49,500 nt of DNA, from NCBI RefSeq assembly GCF_002101555.1, contig NZ_LQOL01000097.1, positions 1-49,500 on the forward strand, given 5' to 3'. The DNA comes from Mycolicibacterium canariasense (lineage in GTDB: Bacteria > Actinomycetota > Actinomycetes > Mycobacteriales > Mycobacteriaceae). Made by a program: the position numbers and the translations under genes. The notes under the pieces were generated by a model. The model was given only the letters and a program-made list of their open reading frames with translations, ran no database searches and was not told the origin of the DNA. Shown in pieces: positions 1 through 8,137 of this stretch (its first letter is position 1; each line of letters opens with the position of its first letter).

Positions 1-97
1 GGTAGGGCGGGGGGTACTGGGGTGGGTACTGCGCTCCCCCGGGCGGAGGCGGCGGGATGTTGCCCGGATCGACGCCGTAGGGCGGCTGTTGGGTCAT
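1..97 (-). CDS. Proline-rich N-terminus of a membrane or secreted protein (partial, runs off the left edge)
   Basis: The complement of 95-97 is an ATG that opens a frame beginning MTQQPPYGVDPGNIPPPPPG and continuing rich in Pro, Gln and Tyr to the window edge without a stop. Mycobacterial membrane proteins of the DUF4190/DUF4870 kind and several secreted proteins begin with such low-complexity Pro/Tyr/Gln leaders followed by transmembrane segments, but none of the folded part is visible here. No convincing ribosome binding site precedes the ATG. The reading frame is supported by amino acid composition only. Function cannot be assigned from 32 residues. Confidence 0.55.
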   Translation of the reverse strand, partial: MTQQPPYGVDPGNIPPPPPGGAQYPPQYPPPY

Positions 98-212
98 GGA
101 TTCAGGATGCCAGAACTCGGCTGCGAAAGGGTCGAAGTGCGCGGGTGGGTGATCATTGCCCGCCTTCGAGCGACTTTTCAGCGACAACCGGAGCGGGTAC
201 CGATGGCCGGAT

Positions 213-605
213 TCACGCGTCGGCGGGCTTCACCGCCAGCACCGGCTTGCGGCATTCCAGCAGCAACTGCTGAGACACACTGCCCAGCAACAACTTTCCC
301 ACGGGATTGCGATGCCGGATGCCGATCACCAACAGCTCGGCCTCCGGGCGATCCATCGCGTCGAGCAGCTCGTCGACGGGATCCACCCCCACCGGCTGCG
401 ACACCTGGTAGCGCACACCGGAGGCATCGAGTTGCGCCTCCAGGCTGTGCAGCGCGCCGGATTGGGCGAACGCGGGATCGGCCAGCGCCTCCCCCTTGGT
501 CGCGTTGATGACCAGCACATCCGTGTCGCGCAACCGCGCCTCGCGGATACCGTGCTGCAGCGCGGTATGGCCGAATTGGTCGGCGGTGTAACCGATGACG
601 ATCAT
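213..605 (-). CDS. Universal stress protein (UspA family), last gene of the tct operon
   Basis: Small single-domain Usp protein of 130 residues, starting MIVIGYTADQFG. It has the alternating beta-alpha pattern of the family, a central ELLVIGIRHR strand and a C-terminal VGKLLLGSVSQQLL segment resembling the nucleotide-binding glycine loop of ATP-binding Usp proteins. The start is fixed by an ATGA overlap with the tctA stop (602-605), so it is translationally coupled to the transporter. Usp proteins bind ATP or other ligands and act in stress survival. Here the coupling suggests a role tied to carboxylate uptake or carbon limitation, which is inference. A longer frame upstream exists but lies inside tctA and looks non-coding. 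Confidence 0.85.
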   Translation of the reverse strand: MIVIGYTADQFGHTALQHGIREARLRDTDVLVINATKGEALADPAFAQSGALHSLEAQLDASGVRYQVSQPVGVDPVDELLDAMDRPEAELLVIGIRHRNPVGKLLLGSVSQQLLLECRKPVLAVKPADA

Positions 606-2128
606 GCGTTGGCCTTCTCTTCCAGGTCGTGATCCGCGGAACCGGCCGACTTGCGGCGGACCAGGCGCAGGATCAACGGCAGTGCGATCAACAGCACCAT
701 GCACACGTACACCACGATGGCCACCGGTTCGGTGAACAGGTTGCCCCAGTCACCACCGCCGAGCTGCAGGCTCTGGCGCAGCTGCCGTTCGATACGTGGG
801 CCCAGGATGACCCCGATGATCAGCGGCAGCACCGGCAGCCCGAACCGACGCATCATCAGCCCGAGCAGACCGAACACCAGCAGCAGGGCCAGATCCAGTG
901 GTTGCACGTTGACCGCCAACGCGCCGAGTGTGGCGAAGAACAGGATGCCGGCGTACAGGTAGGGCCGCGGCGTGCGCAGCAGCTTCGCCCACAGCGGGGC
1001 CAACGGCAGGTTCAGCACCAGCAGCAGGAAGTTGCCGATGAACAGGCTGGCGATCAGCGTCCAGATCAGCAGCGGTTCCTTTTCGAACAGCGTGGGGCCG
1101 GGCTGGATGCCGTAGGACACGAACGCCGTCAGCATCACCGCCGCGGTGGCGTTGGTGGGCAGCCCGAGCGACAGCATGGGTACCAAGGTGCCCGCGGCCG
1201 ACGCGTTGTTCGCGGCCTCCGGTCCGGCGACACCTTCGATGGCGCCCTTGCCGAACTCCTCGGGATGCTTGGTCAGCTTCTTCTCGGTGATATAGGACAG
1301 GAACGTCGGCAGCTCCGCACCGCCGGCGGGCAGCGCACCGAACGGGAAACCGTAGGCGGTGCCGCGCAGCCACGGCTTCCAGGACCGCTTCCAGTCCGAC
1401 CGGCTCATCCACGGCCGGCCCACCGGGATCACGTCGGCGGGCCGGCGGCGCAGATGCGCGGACACCCACAACGCCTCGCCGAGCGCGAAGATGGCCACCG
1501 CGACGACCACGATGTCGATACCGTCGGACAACAGCGGCAACCCGAAGGTGGCGCGCGGCTGCCCTGTCATGAAGTCGATGCCGATGACACCGATGGCGAG
1601 CCCGAGCAGCAGCGAGATGGCCCCGCGCAGTTTCGATTCCCCCAGCACCGCGGTCACCGCGACCAGGGCGAACAGCATGATCGCCAGGTACGACGGGGCA
1701 CCGAGGGTCACTGCGAAGCGGGACACCGCCGGGGCGAACGCGGCCAGCAGGATGGTGCCGATGGTGCCCGCGACGAACGAACCGATGGCGGCGGTGGCCA
1801 GTGCCTGCGCCGCCCGCCCGGCCTTGGCCATCTTGTTGCCCTCGATCGCGGTGACCACCGACGACGACTCACCCGGGGTGTTGAGCAGGATGGAGGTCGT
1901 CGAGCCGCCGTACATACCGCCGTAGAAGATGCCGGCGAACATGATGAACGCCGCGCTGGGGCTGACGTTGTAGGTGATGGGCAGCAGCAGCGCCACCGTC
2001 ATGGCCGGGCCGATACCGGGCAGCACACCCACCGCCGTACCCAGCAGCACGCCGATCACCGCGTACAGCAGATTCATCGGGGTGGCCGCCTCGGCGAACC
2101 CCTGCAGTAGCCAGCTGAAATTTTCCAT
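602..2128 (-). CDS. tctA: Tripartite tricarboxylate transporter, large membrane subunit TctA
   Basis: 508 residues, the usual TctA length, with about ten to twelve hydrophobic segments. The family signature GVLPGIGPAMTVALLLPIT lies near residues 34-52, and the second conserved block, with GALPAGGAELPTF, PEAANNASAAG and LGLPTNATAAV, near residues 240-320. TctA is the substrate-translocating subunit of secondary, binding-protein-dependent transporters for citrate and other carboxylates. The start ATG directly follows the tctB stop (TAG-ATG, no gap) and the stop overlaps the Usp start. The order C-B-A is the classical one. The substrate cannot be read from sequence: citrate, tricarballylate and aromatic acids such as terephthalate are all known for the family. 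Confidence 0.95.
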   Translation of the reverse strand: MENFSWLLQGFAEAATPMNLLYAVIGVLLGTAVGVLPGIGPAMTVALLLPITYNVSPSAAFIMFAGIFYGGMYGGSTTSILLNTPGESSSVVTAIEGNKMAKAGRAAQALATAAIGSFVAGTIGTILLAAFAPAVSRFAVTLGAPSYLAIMLFALVAVTAVLGESKLRGAISLLLGLAIGVIGIDFMTGQPRATFGLPLLSDGIDIVVVAVAIFALGEALWVSAHLRRRPADVIPVGRPWMSRSDWKRSWKPWLRGTAYGFPFGALPAGGAELPTFLSYITEKKLTKHPEEFGKGAIEGVAGPEAANNASAAGTLVPMLSLGLPTNATAAVMLTAFVSYGIQPGPTLFEKEPLLIWTLIASLFIGNFLLLVLNLPLAPLWAKLLRTPRPYLYAGILFFATLGALAVNVQPLDLALLLVFGLLGLMMRRFGLPVLPLIIGVILGPRIERQLRQSLQLGGGDWGNLFTEPVAIVVYVCMVLLIALPLILRLVRRKSAGSADHDLEEKANA

Positions 2129-2617
2129 CTACAGAATCCCGTCCAAAATGCCTGCGGGCAGCGGGATTCCGAGCCCGGAGTAGAACGCGTAGAAACTGCC
2201 GACCGACAGCACCGTGCCGATCACCACGTTGCGTACCCAATGCCGGCTGCCCAAAATCGTTGCCGCACCGGCGAACAGCAGGGCGCCGGTGATCGCCCAG
2301 CCCAGCGGTTGGACCGCGACGATGACGCCCACGAACAGCGCCACCAGCAGGCCGACGGTGCGCCAGTCGGCGGGGCTGTCCGGGTCGACGTCCTCGCCAC
2401 CCTCCATCTGCCCGACCGACCCGCGCTCGATCGCGATCGCCAGCGCGACGGCCAACAGGATCAGTCCGATGCCGATGACGATCGGAAAGAACTTCGGCCC
2501 CACCGGATCCACCTTGGCGAAACCGGCGGTCAGTCGTAGCGCGTCGACGATCAGGAACCCGCCGACGGCCACCATCACGACGCAGATCAGATACTGCGAG
2601 CGGTCGACGGTCTTCAC
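2129..2617 (-). CDS. tctB: Tripartite tricarboxylate transporter, small membrane subunit TctB
   Basis: 162 residues with four predicted transmembrane segments (roughly residues 8-25, 42-62, 88-110 and 120-150), fitting the small integral subunit TctB. The GTG start at 2615-2617 overlaps the tctC stop as GTGA, and the stop abuts the tctA ATG, so the three subunits are translationally coupled. TctB partners TctA in the membrane and its sequence is poorly conserved. The call therefore rests on size, topology and position between tctC and tctA. The acidic loop near residues 70-85 (EGGEDVDPDSPADW) lies between segments two and three. Confidence 0.93.
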   Translation of the reverse strand: MKTVDRSQYLICVVMVAVGGFLIVDALRLTAGFAKVDPVGPKFFPIVIGIGLILLAVALAIAIERGSVGQMEGGEDVDPDSPADWRTVGLLVALFVGVIVAVQPLGWAITGALLFAGAATILGSRHWVRNVVIGTVLSVGSFYAFYSGLGIPLPAGILDGIL

Positions 2618-3594
2618 AGCAGACCCAGATCGGTCAGCGTCGTCGACACCCGGTGATCCTGGTCGGCGAGAAACTGTTCGAACGCCGGGCCGGTGAGGAA
2701 CGCGTCACTCCAGCCATTGCGCACCAGCGCCTCCTTCCATTGGTCGGTGCCATGCAGATCGGTCAGTGCCCGCACCATCGCGTCGCGGGCGTCGTCGGAA
2801 ATCCCGGGCGGGGCCAGCACGCCTCGCCAGTTGGTGAAGGTCAGGTCGATCCCGGCCTCGGTGAGAGTGGGGGCGTCGACACCCTCGACGCGTTCGGTGC
2901 CCGACACCGCGAGCACGCGGACCTGGCCGGCCTCGATCTGATCGACGTACTCGCCCAAACCCGAAGTGCCGACCGCGATCTTGCCGCCCAGCAGCGCCGT
3001 CAACAGGTCACCGCCGCCGTCGTAGGTGATGTAGTTGACCCGTTTCGGGTCGACACCGACCGCACGCGCGGTCTCCATCGGGAACAGGTGATCCGGTCCG
3101 CCGGGCGAGGATCCACCGCCGACGGTCATCCGGGCCGGGTCGGCCTTCCAGGCGGCCACGAAGTCGGCCATCGTCCGGTACGGCGAATTGGCCGGGACCA
3201 GGATGCCTTCCTGCTCCTCGACCATCTTGGCCAGTGCGGTGGCATCCGAGGCGCGCGCGGTGGAGCCGTTGGTGTAGGTCGCGCCGACCACACCGAGCCC
3301 CATCATCATCATGAGGTCGCCGTTGCCCTTCTCGTTCATCAGGCGGGCCATGGCCACCGTGCCGCCCGCGCCGATGACGTTGAAAACCTCCACCCGGCCG
3401 GTGATATCGGTGTCTTCCATGATCTTCACCGCGGTCCGCGCGGTGAGGTCGTAACCGCCGCCGGGGCTGTTGGGCACCATCATCCGCAGCCGGTGCAGCC
3501 CGGTGGTCTGCTCGCCGCGGGTCACCCCGCACGCCGTCAACAGCAGCGCCGCCACCAGCAGCACGGCCAGTCCCGCTCTGGAACGCACGGTCAT
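2614..3594 (-). CDS. tctC: Tripartite tricarboxylate transporter, periplasmic solute-binding lipoprotein TctC
   Basis: 326 residues from ATG 3594. The N-terminus is a lipoprotein signal peptide: basic MTVRSRAG, a hydrophobic stretch, then lipobox LLTAC with Cys22 as the lipidation site. The mature part shows Bug/TctC family blocks: MVPNSPGGGYDLTAR, then GGSSPGGPDH and NYITYDGGGDLLTALLGG, and C-terminal NWRGVLAPPGI. The protein captures the carboxylate outside the membrane and delivers it to TctA/TctB. A longer open frame extends upstream, but it would lose the signal peptide and cross the divergent regulatory region. It is the promoter-proximal gene of the operon, facing the two-component system. 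Confidence 0.95.
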   Translation of the reverse strand: MTVRSRAGLAVLLVAALLLTACGVTRGEQTTGLHRLRMMVPNSPGGGYDLTARTAVKIMEDTDITGRVEVFNVIGAGGTVAMARLMNEKGNGDLMMMMGLGVVGATYTNGSTARASDATALAKMVEEQEGILVPANSPYRTMADFVAAWKADPARMTVGGGSSPGGPDHLFPMETARAVGVDPKRVNYITYDGGGDLLTALLGGKIAVGTSGLGEYVDQIEAGQVRVLAVSGTERVEGVDAPTLTEAGIDLTFTNWRGVLAPPGISDDARDAMVRALTDLHGTDQWKEALVRNGWSDAFLTGPAFEQFLADQDHRVSTTLTDLGLL

Positions 3595-3627
3595 CCCCCA
3601 TCGTCGATGTGATGTTCGGCAATACTG

Positions 3628-3649
3628 GACCCACCAGGTGACGTGGGTC
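3628..3649. promoter_or_regulatory. 22-bp inverted repeat between tctC and the sensor kinase gene
   Basis: Seven-base perfect arms, GACCCAC at 3628-3634 and GTGGGTC at 3643-3649, are separated by CAGGTGAC. The element sits in the 79-bp divergent region between the tctC start (3594) and the kinase start (3674). Read toward tctC, it ends a few bases before a TATTGC hexamer (3619-3624) that could act as a -10 element. A symmetric site just upstream of a core promoter is where an activating response regulator would bind, so this is a candidate operator. The binding protein is inferred, not shown. Confidence 0.5.
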
Positions 3650-3673
3650 ACGCATGAGTTCGCAAAGGAAGTT

Positions 3674-5293
3674 GTGGTCGTTAAGTTCACGAAACCGCCG
3701 TTCAAGGGCAGAAGCCTGGCCGGCCAATTCCTGCTGTTCCAGCTGCTGGTGGTGGCGGTGGTGCTGACCGCGGTGGCCGCGGTGTCGGTGGCGCAGTCCA
3801 TCCGGGAGTTCCGCGACGTCCGGGGCCAGCGGATGATCGCGGTGGCCGAGAACGTGGCGTCCACCCCGATCGTCCGGGACCGCGTCGAAAAGCACTGGAC
3901 CGACCCGTTCATCGGTCGGGTCCTGGCGCCCGACGTGGACCGTGCGGTGGCGCTGTCCGGGGCCGGTCTGGCCGAGATCCTCGACCCGGCCGGTGTGGTG
4001 CTGGTGTCCTCGGACCCCGGCCGGATCGGCGCCCACGTGGACCTGGGCGCCAGCCGCGCCGACGAGGGCCGGGCCTGGTTCGGCGACGGCGATATCGCCG
4101 GTGTGCGAAACCTGATCGGCCAGGTGCCCATCCTGGCGGCCAGCGGCGCGGTGCTGGGCATCGTGTCGGTCAGCGAGCGCTACCCCACCGTGTGGGAGCT
4201 GCTCGGCGGCGCCGGTGAACGTCTGCTGCTCTATCTGGGACTCGGCGCGGTGCTGGGGCTGGCCGCCTCGTGGCTGCTGTCCCGCCGGATCAAACGGCAC
4301 ACCCGCGGGCTGGAGGTCACCGAGATCGCGGGCCTGGCCGACCATCGGGAAGCATTGCTGCACAGCATCCGTGAAGGCGTGGTGGCGGTCAATCCGGACG
4401 GTGTGGTCACCGTGCTCAACGACAGCGCCCAGGAACTGCTCGGGCTGGACGCCGGCGCGGTGGGCCGGCGCGTCGACGAACTGGGACTGGAGCGCGCCGT
4501 CGTCGACTTCCTGATGTCCGGCGAGGAGGGCCACGACGTCATCATCGCCACCGGCAGCCATGTGCTGGCGCTGAACCGGCGGGCCGCCAGCAGCCAGGGC
4601 AGGCGTATCGGTACCGTCACCACCATGCGCGACAGCACCGAATTGGCGGCGCTGCAGGCCCAGTTGTCGTCGCACCGCAGCGTCACCGACACCCTCCGCG
4701 CGCAGACCCACGAGTTCGCCAATCAGCTGCACACCATCTCGGGGCTGGTGCAGCTCGGCGAGTACGACGCCGTACACGAACTCGTCGGCACCCTGACCCG
4801 CCGTCGCGCCGAGATCAACGATGCTGTCACGCAACGGGTTTCCGATCCGGCGGTGGCCGCGCTGCTGATCGCCAAGACGTCACTGGCCGCCGAGAACGGG
4901 GTCACCCTGGTGCTGGACCCGGACAGTCGGCTGCGGGCGCTGTCGCCGGCCCTGTCCACCGACGTGATCACGTTGCTGGGCAACCTGATCGACAACGCCG
5001 TGGACGCCTCGGTGGGCGCGCCGCGGGCCGAGGTGCACGTCACCGTGCGCGACGACGACGGCCTGACCATCGCCGTCACCGATTCCGGCCCAGGCGTGCC
5101 ACCGCATCTGCGCGAATCGCTGTTCGCACGCGGGGTGACCTCCAAACCGGCCGGTGCGGGTGGCCCCGAGAAACAGCGCGGTATCGGGCTGGCACTGGTC
5201 CGGCTGGTCACCACCCAGCACGGCGGACACGTCGAGATCGAGGACGCGCCCGGCGGTGGCGCGTCGTTCGTGGTGCGGCTGGCCCATGCGTGA
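3674..5293 (+). CDS. CitA/DcuS-type sensor histidine kinase controlling the divergent tct operon
   Basis: 539 residues from GTG 3674, preceded by AAAGGAA at the right spacing. Domains: transmembrane helix about residues 19-40, an extracytoplasmic PAS-like sensor domain to about 183, second helix LLLYLGLGAVLGLAASWLLS, a cytoplasmic PAS domain from about 225, then a SpoB-type dimerisation segment with RAQTHEFANQLHTI (phosphoacceptor His346). The ATPase domain has NLIDNAVDA, DSGPGVP and GIGLALV. This is the layout of CitA, DcuS and MalK, which sense C4-dicarboxylates or citrate. Tct operons in proteobacteria usually use a TctE-type kinase, so this pairing differs. It overlaps the regulator gene by 8 bp. 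Confidence 0.93.
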   Translation: MVVKFTKPPFKGRSLAGQFLLFQLLVVAVVLTAVAAVSVAQSIREFRDVRGQRMIAVAENVASTPIVRDRVEKHWTDPFIGRVLAPDVDRAVALSGAGLAEILDPAGVVLVSSDPGRIGAHVDLGASRADEGRAWFGDGDIAGVRNLIGQVPILAASGAVLGIVSVSERYPTVWELLGGAGERLLLYLGLGAVLGLAASWLLSRRIKRHTRGLEVTEIAGLADHREALLHSIREGVVAVNPDGVVTVLNDSAQELLGLDAGAVGRRVDELGLERAVVDFLMSGEEGHDVIIATGSHVLALNRRAASSQGRRIGTVTTMRDSTELAALQAQLSSHRSVTDTLRAQTHEFANQLHTISGLVQLGEYDAVHELVGTLTRRRAEINDAVTQRVSDPAVAALLIAKTSLAAENGVTLVLDPDSRLRALSPALSTDVITLLGNLIDNAVDASVGAPRAEVHVTVRDDDGLTIAVTDSGPGVPPHLRESLFARGVTSKPAGAGGPEKQRGIGLALVRLVTTQHGGHVEIEDAPGGGASFVVRLAHA

Positions 5294-5951
5294 CGTGCTG
5301 ATCGTCGACGACGATTTCATGGTCGCCGAAATCCATCGTCGTTTCGTCGAACGGATCGACGGTTTCCGGCCCGTCGGGGTGGCGCGCACCGGCGCCGAGG
5401 CGCTGGATGCCGCCACGCAGCTGCGGCCCGATCTGATCCTGTTGGACGTGTACCTGCCCGACATGTCGGGCCTGGCGGTGCTGCACCGGCTGCGCGCTGA
5501 GGGCAACCGCGTCGGCGTCATCATGATCACCGCGGCCCGCGAGCTGGACACGGTGCGCGGCGCGCTGGACGGCGGCGCGGCCGACTACCTGATCAAGCCA
5601 TTCGAATTCGAGCAGCTACGCGCCAAACTCGGGGCGTTCGCCGCCCGGGCCGACGCGCTGGCCGCCGACGGCGGGGCCGATCAATCGATGATCGACGCAT
5701 TGTTCAGCGGCGCCGCCCCGGCCCCGACGACGGGGCTGCCCAAAGGCCTCGGCGCCGAGACCGGGCAGCTGGTGCTCGACGCCGTGCGCACCGCCGACGA
5801 GGTGTCCGCCGCCGAGTGCGCCGATCTGGTGGGCATCTCCCGGGTCAGCGCCCGCCGTTATCTGGAGCACTATCTGAGCACCGGCCTGCTGGAACTGCGC
5901 CTGCAATACGGCGCGGGCCGCCCCGAACGCCGTTACCGCATCGCACAGTGA
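5286..5951 (+). CDS. CitB/DcuR-type response regulator
   Basis: 221 residues beginning MRDVLIVDDDFMVAEIHRR. The receiver domain has the acidic pocket at Asp8-Asp10, the phosphoacceptor Asp54 in LILLDVYLPD, a conserved Thr in MIITAARE and a Lys in YLIKPFEF. A linker and a C-terminal helix-turn-helix follow (SAAECADLVGISRVSARRYLEHY), characteristic of the CitB/DpiA/DcuR class. The ATG lies inside the last codons of the kinase gene (overlap 5286-5293), so the two are co-translated. The likely target is the tctC promoter region with its inverted repeat at 3628-3649; this is inferred from position. Confidence 0.93.
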   Translation: MRDVLIVDDDFMVAEIHRRFVERIDGFRPVGVARTGAEALDAATQLRPDLILLDVYLPDMSGLAVLHRLRAEGNRVGVIMITAARELDTVRGALDGGAADYLIKPFEFEQLRAKLGAFAARADALAADGGADQSMIDALFSGAAPAPTTGLPKGLGAETGQLVLDAVRTADEVSAAECADLVGISRVSARRYLEHYLSTGLLELRLQYGAGRPERRYRIAQ

Positions 5952-5961
5952 GTCACGGGAC

Positions 5962-5989
5962 CGGCCCCGAGGATGCGCCACCGGGGCCG
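5962..5989 (+). terminator. GC-rich hairpin after the two-component operon
   Basis: Arms CGGCCCCG (5962-5969) and CGGGGCCG (5982-5989) pair perfectly around a 12-nt loop, starting 10 nt after the response regulator stop. There is no T-run, so it would be a mycobacterial-type non-canonical terminator or an mRNA 3' end structure. It lies entirely before the next gene start at 6009. Confidence 0.4.
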
Positions 5990-6008
5990 CCGGCGAAATA
6001 ATGGCCCG

Positions 6009-6734
6009 GTGGCGCCCAAGGTTCTCTTCCTCTGCAACGAACACCTGGCTTCGGAGGCCCTGCTCGGTGAGGCGTTCACCGAGCAGGGGTTCGACGTGCA
6101 CACCTTCGAAGTGGTGCCCGCGGAGCGGGTCGACGACCCGGCCGGGGAGGTGACCTTCCCCGGCGCGGCTGACTATGACGTGATCGTGCCGCTGGGGGCC
6201 CGGTGGCCGGTGTACGACGAGGCGTTGCGCCGCACGTGGGTGGGCGCGGAGACCCGGCTGCTGCACGACGCCGCCGATGCCGGGGTGGGTGTGCTCGGGG
6301 TGTGCTTCGGTGGTCAGCTGATCGCGCAGGCCTTCGGCGGCTCGGTGTCGCGGGCGCCGGTGGCCGAGATCGGCTGGACCGATATCAGCACCGACCGGCC
6401 CGATCTGGTGCCGGGTGGCCCGTGGTTCGAATGGCATTTCGACCGGTGGACCCTGCCCCCAGGCGCGGTCGAGATCGCCAGGACCGCCCGCGCGTCACAG
6501 GCGTTCGTGTTGGGTCGGGCCCTGGCGTTGCAGTTCCACCCCGAGATCGATCACCGGCTGCTGGCCCTGTGGCTGGCCGGCGACCGCGACGGCGAGGTGA
6601 TCGGCCACGGCCTCGACCATGACGAAATACTGGTCCGCACAGCCGAATTGAAGGACGACACCGCACGTCGGGTGCGCGGCCTGGTCGACGGGTTCCTCAC
6701 CCAGGTGGCCCGTCAGCCATGCCCCAGTTCGTGA
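6009..6734 (+). CDS. Class I glutamine amidotransferase-like protein (GMP synthase GATase family)
   Basis: 241 residues from GTG 6009 (MAPKVLFLCNEHLA). The nucleophile elbow GVCFGGQ places Cys99, and LQFHPEID places His177 and Glu179, completing the Cys-His-Glu triad of triad-type amidotransferases. These hydrolyse the side-chain amide of glutamine or gamma-glutamyl compounds. No synthase partner is adjacent, so it may be a free-standing amidotransferase or a gamma-glutamyl hydrolase. An upstream ATG-initiated extension (5973) would begin inside the hairpin and adds only basic low-complexity residues, so GTG is preferred. The 3' end overlaps the convergent epimerase gene by 22 bp. Confidence 0.85.
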   Translation: MAPKVLFLCNEHLASEALLGEAFTEQGFDVHTFEVVPAERVDDPAGEVTFPGAADYDVIVPLGARWPVYDEALRRTWVGAETRLLHDAADAGVGVLGVCFGGQLIAQAFGGSVSRAPVAEIGWTDISTDRPDLVPGGPWFEWHFDRWTLPPGAVEIARTARASQAFVLGRALALQFHPEIDHRLLALWLAGDRDGEVIGHGLDHDEILVRTAELKDDTARRVRGLVDGFLTQVARQPCPSS

Positions 6735-8068
6735 GCCAGCGCCGCCTCGATACCGGGGCGCCGGAACCGGTGCCCCAGCCCGAGCAGCGCGGCGGGGTGC
6801 ACCCGCTGGTCGGCCTCGGCCAGTTCACGCACGCCCTGTTCGCCCAGTAGCAGCCGGGGGCCGAATGACGGCACCGGCAGCAGCGTGGGGCGGTGCAGCA
6901 CCCGGCCCAGCGCGGCGGTGTATTCGGCGTTGGTCACCGGTTCGGGCGCCACGGCGTTCACCGGTCCCCTCAGCCGCTCGTCGTAGAGCGCGCGGTGGTA
7001 GACGTCGAGCAGGTCGTCCAGGCCGATCCACGACAACCACTGCGCGCCAGTGCCCAACCGGCCGCCGAGCCCCGCCGCGAACAGCGGCCGCAGCAGCCGC
7101 AGGGTGCCGCCGGCGCCCGATTGCACCACTCCGGTACGGACATTGACCACGCGCAGTCCGGCGGCCGCCGCCGGCTCGGTCGCGGCCTCCCAGTCGGCCA
7201 CCACGTCGGCCAGGAAACCGGCGCCGCGGCCGCTGGTCTCGTCGAGCGGCTCGTCCCCACGGTCGTAGCCGTAGAAGCCGACCGCCGAGGCGGCGACGAA
7301 CACCTTAGGGCCACCATCGCGGGTCCGGCTTGCCAGTTCGGCCAACGCGCGCGTCGGTTCGATCCGGCTGTCCCGGATGGCGTTTCGATGTTCGGCGGTG
7401 AACCGCCCCGCGATGGAGGCGCCCGCCAGATGAACCACCGCATCGACGCCGTCAAGCAGGCCGGGGTCCGGATCCGACGGATTCCATTGGCGCTCTTGAG
7501 GTCCGGTCGCACGGTGACGCACCAGCCGGATCACCCGGTGGCCACCGGTGGACAGGAACGCCGTCAGCGCCGACCCGACCAGGCCGCCGGCGCCGGTGAC
7601 GGCGACGGTCAGCGAGCCCAGACCCGCGGCGGCGGCGTCACGGTGGGCCGCCAGGTCGTCGGCGAGTTGGGTGTGCCGGTAGACGAACATCGGCCGCAGC
7701 ACCGCCGCGGGTACCACGGTGTCGACCCGGTCGGACACCGTGGTCGAACCCGGTCCGGCAGAGGCGAACTCGTGCGTATGCCGCCACTGCCCGACCACCC
7801 GGGCCGGCCAGGACCGCGGCCCGTCGGAGTCCAGTGCGTCGACGAAGCGGTGCGGCGGGTCGTACTCGGCCGGGTCGTGGCGCGCCACCCAGCGCAGTCC
7901 GCCCGGCAGGCCGAGCACCGCCCGCCCGTCGGCCAGCGACGACGTCTCGGACACCACCGTCATGGGTTGCCACGGCGGCACCAGCCGCCGCATGGCACCC
8001 GGGCGAGTATGCCAGTCGAAGACGACATCGAGCGGATGATCGACCACGCTGCGGTATTCGATGCCCAT
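6713..8068 (-). CDS. SRPBCC domain fused to TIGR01777-family NAD-dependent epimerase (SDR39U1-like)
   Basis: 451 residues from ATG 8068 (MGIEYRSVVDHPLDVVFDWH). Residues 1 to about 150 form a START/SRPBCC-type hydrophobic ligand-binding domain. Residues from about 152 form an atypical short-chain dehydrogenase with Rossmann motif VTGAGGLVGSALTAFL, LAGASIAGRF, SAVGFYGYDRGDEPLDE and a C-terminal DUF1731 segment (LLLGEQGVRELAEADQRVHP). The two-domain form is known in actinobacteria. The substrate is unknown; the lipid-binding domain suggests a hydrophobic one. The start is divergent from the phosphoribosyltransferase gene, with 69 bp between them. The far longer upstream frame is antisense to that gene and was discarded. 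Confidence 0.88.
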   Translation of the reverse strand: MGIEYRSVVDHPLDVVFDWHTRPGAMRRLVPPWQPMTVVSETSSLADGRAVLGLPGGLRWVARHDPAEYDPPHRFVDALDSDGPRSWPARVVGQWRHTHEFASAGPGSTTVSDRVDTVVPAAVLRPMFVYRHTQLADDLAAHRDAAAAGLGSLTVAVTGAGGLVGSALTAFLSTGGHRVIRLVRHRATGPQERQWNPSDPDPGLLDGVDAVVHLAGASIAGRFTAEHRNAIRDSRIEPTRALAELASRTRDGGPKVFVAASAVGFYGYDRGDEPLDETSGRGAGFLADVVADWEAATEPAAAAGLRVVNVRTGVVQSGAGGTLRLLRPLFAAGLGGRLGTGAQWLSWIGLDDLLDVYHRALYDERLRGPVNAVAPEPVTNAEYTAALGRVLHRPTLLPVPSFGPRLLLGEQGVRELAEADQRVHPAALLGLGHRFRRPGIEAALAHELGHG

Positions 8069-8137
8069 CGTGATTGCGCCCTTCGATGTCCGGGTATCTC
8101 GTCCTACGCTGGTGATGTCCCTATCGAAACTACCGCG

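Noticed and set aside
629..2110. Plus-strand frame of 493 codons antisense to tctA
   Set aside because: The composition is Gln/Arg/His-rich without hydrophobic core, and tctA on the other strand is unmistakable.
3654..3673. ATG at 3654 as the kinase start
   Set aside because: It is out of frame with the kinase; GTG 3674 has the ribosome binding site and precedes the first transmembrane helix.
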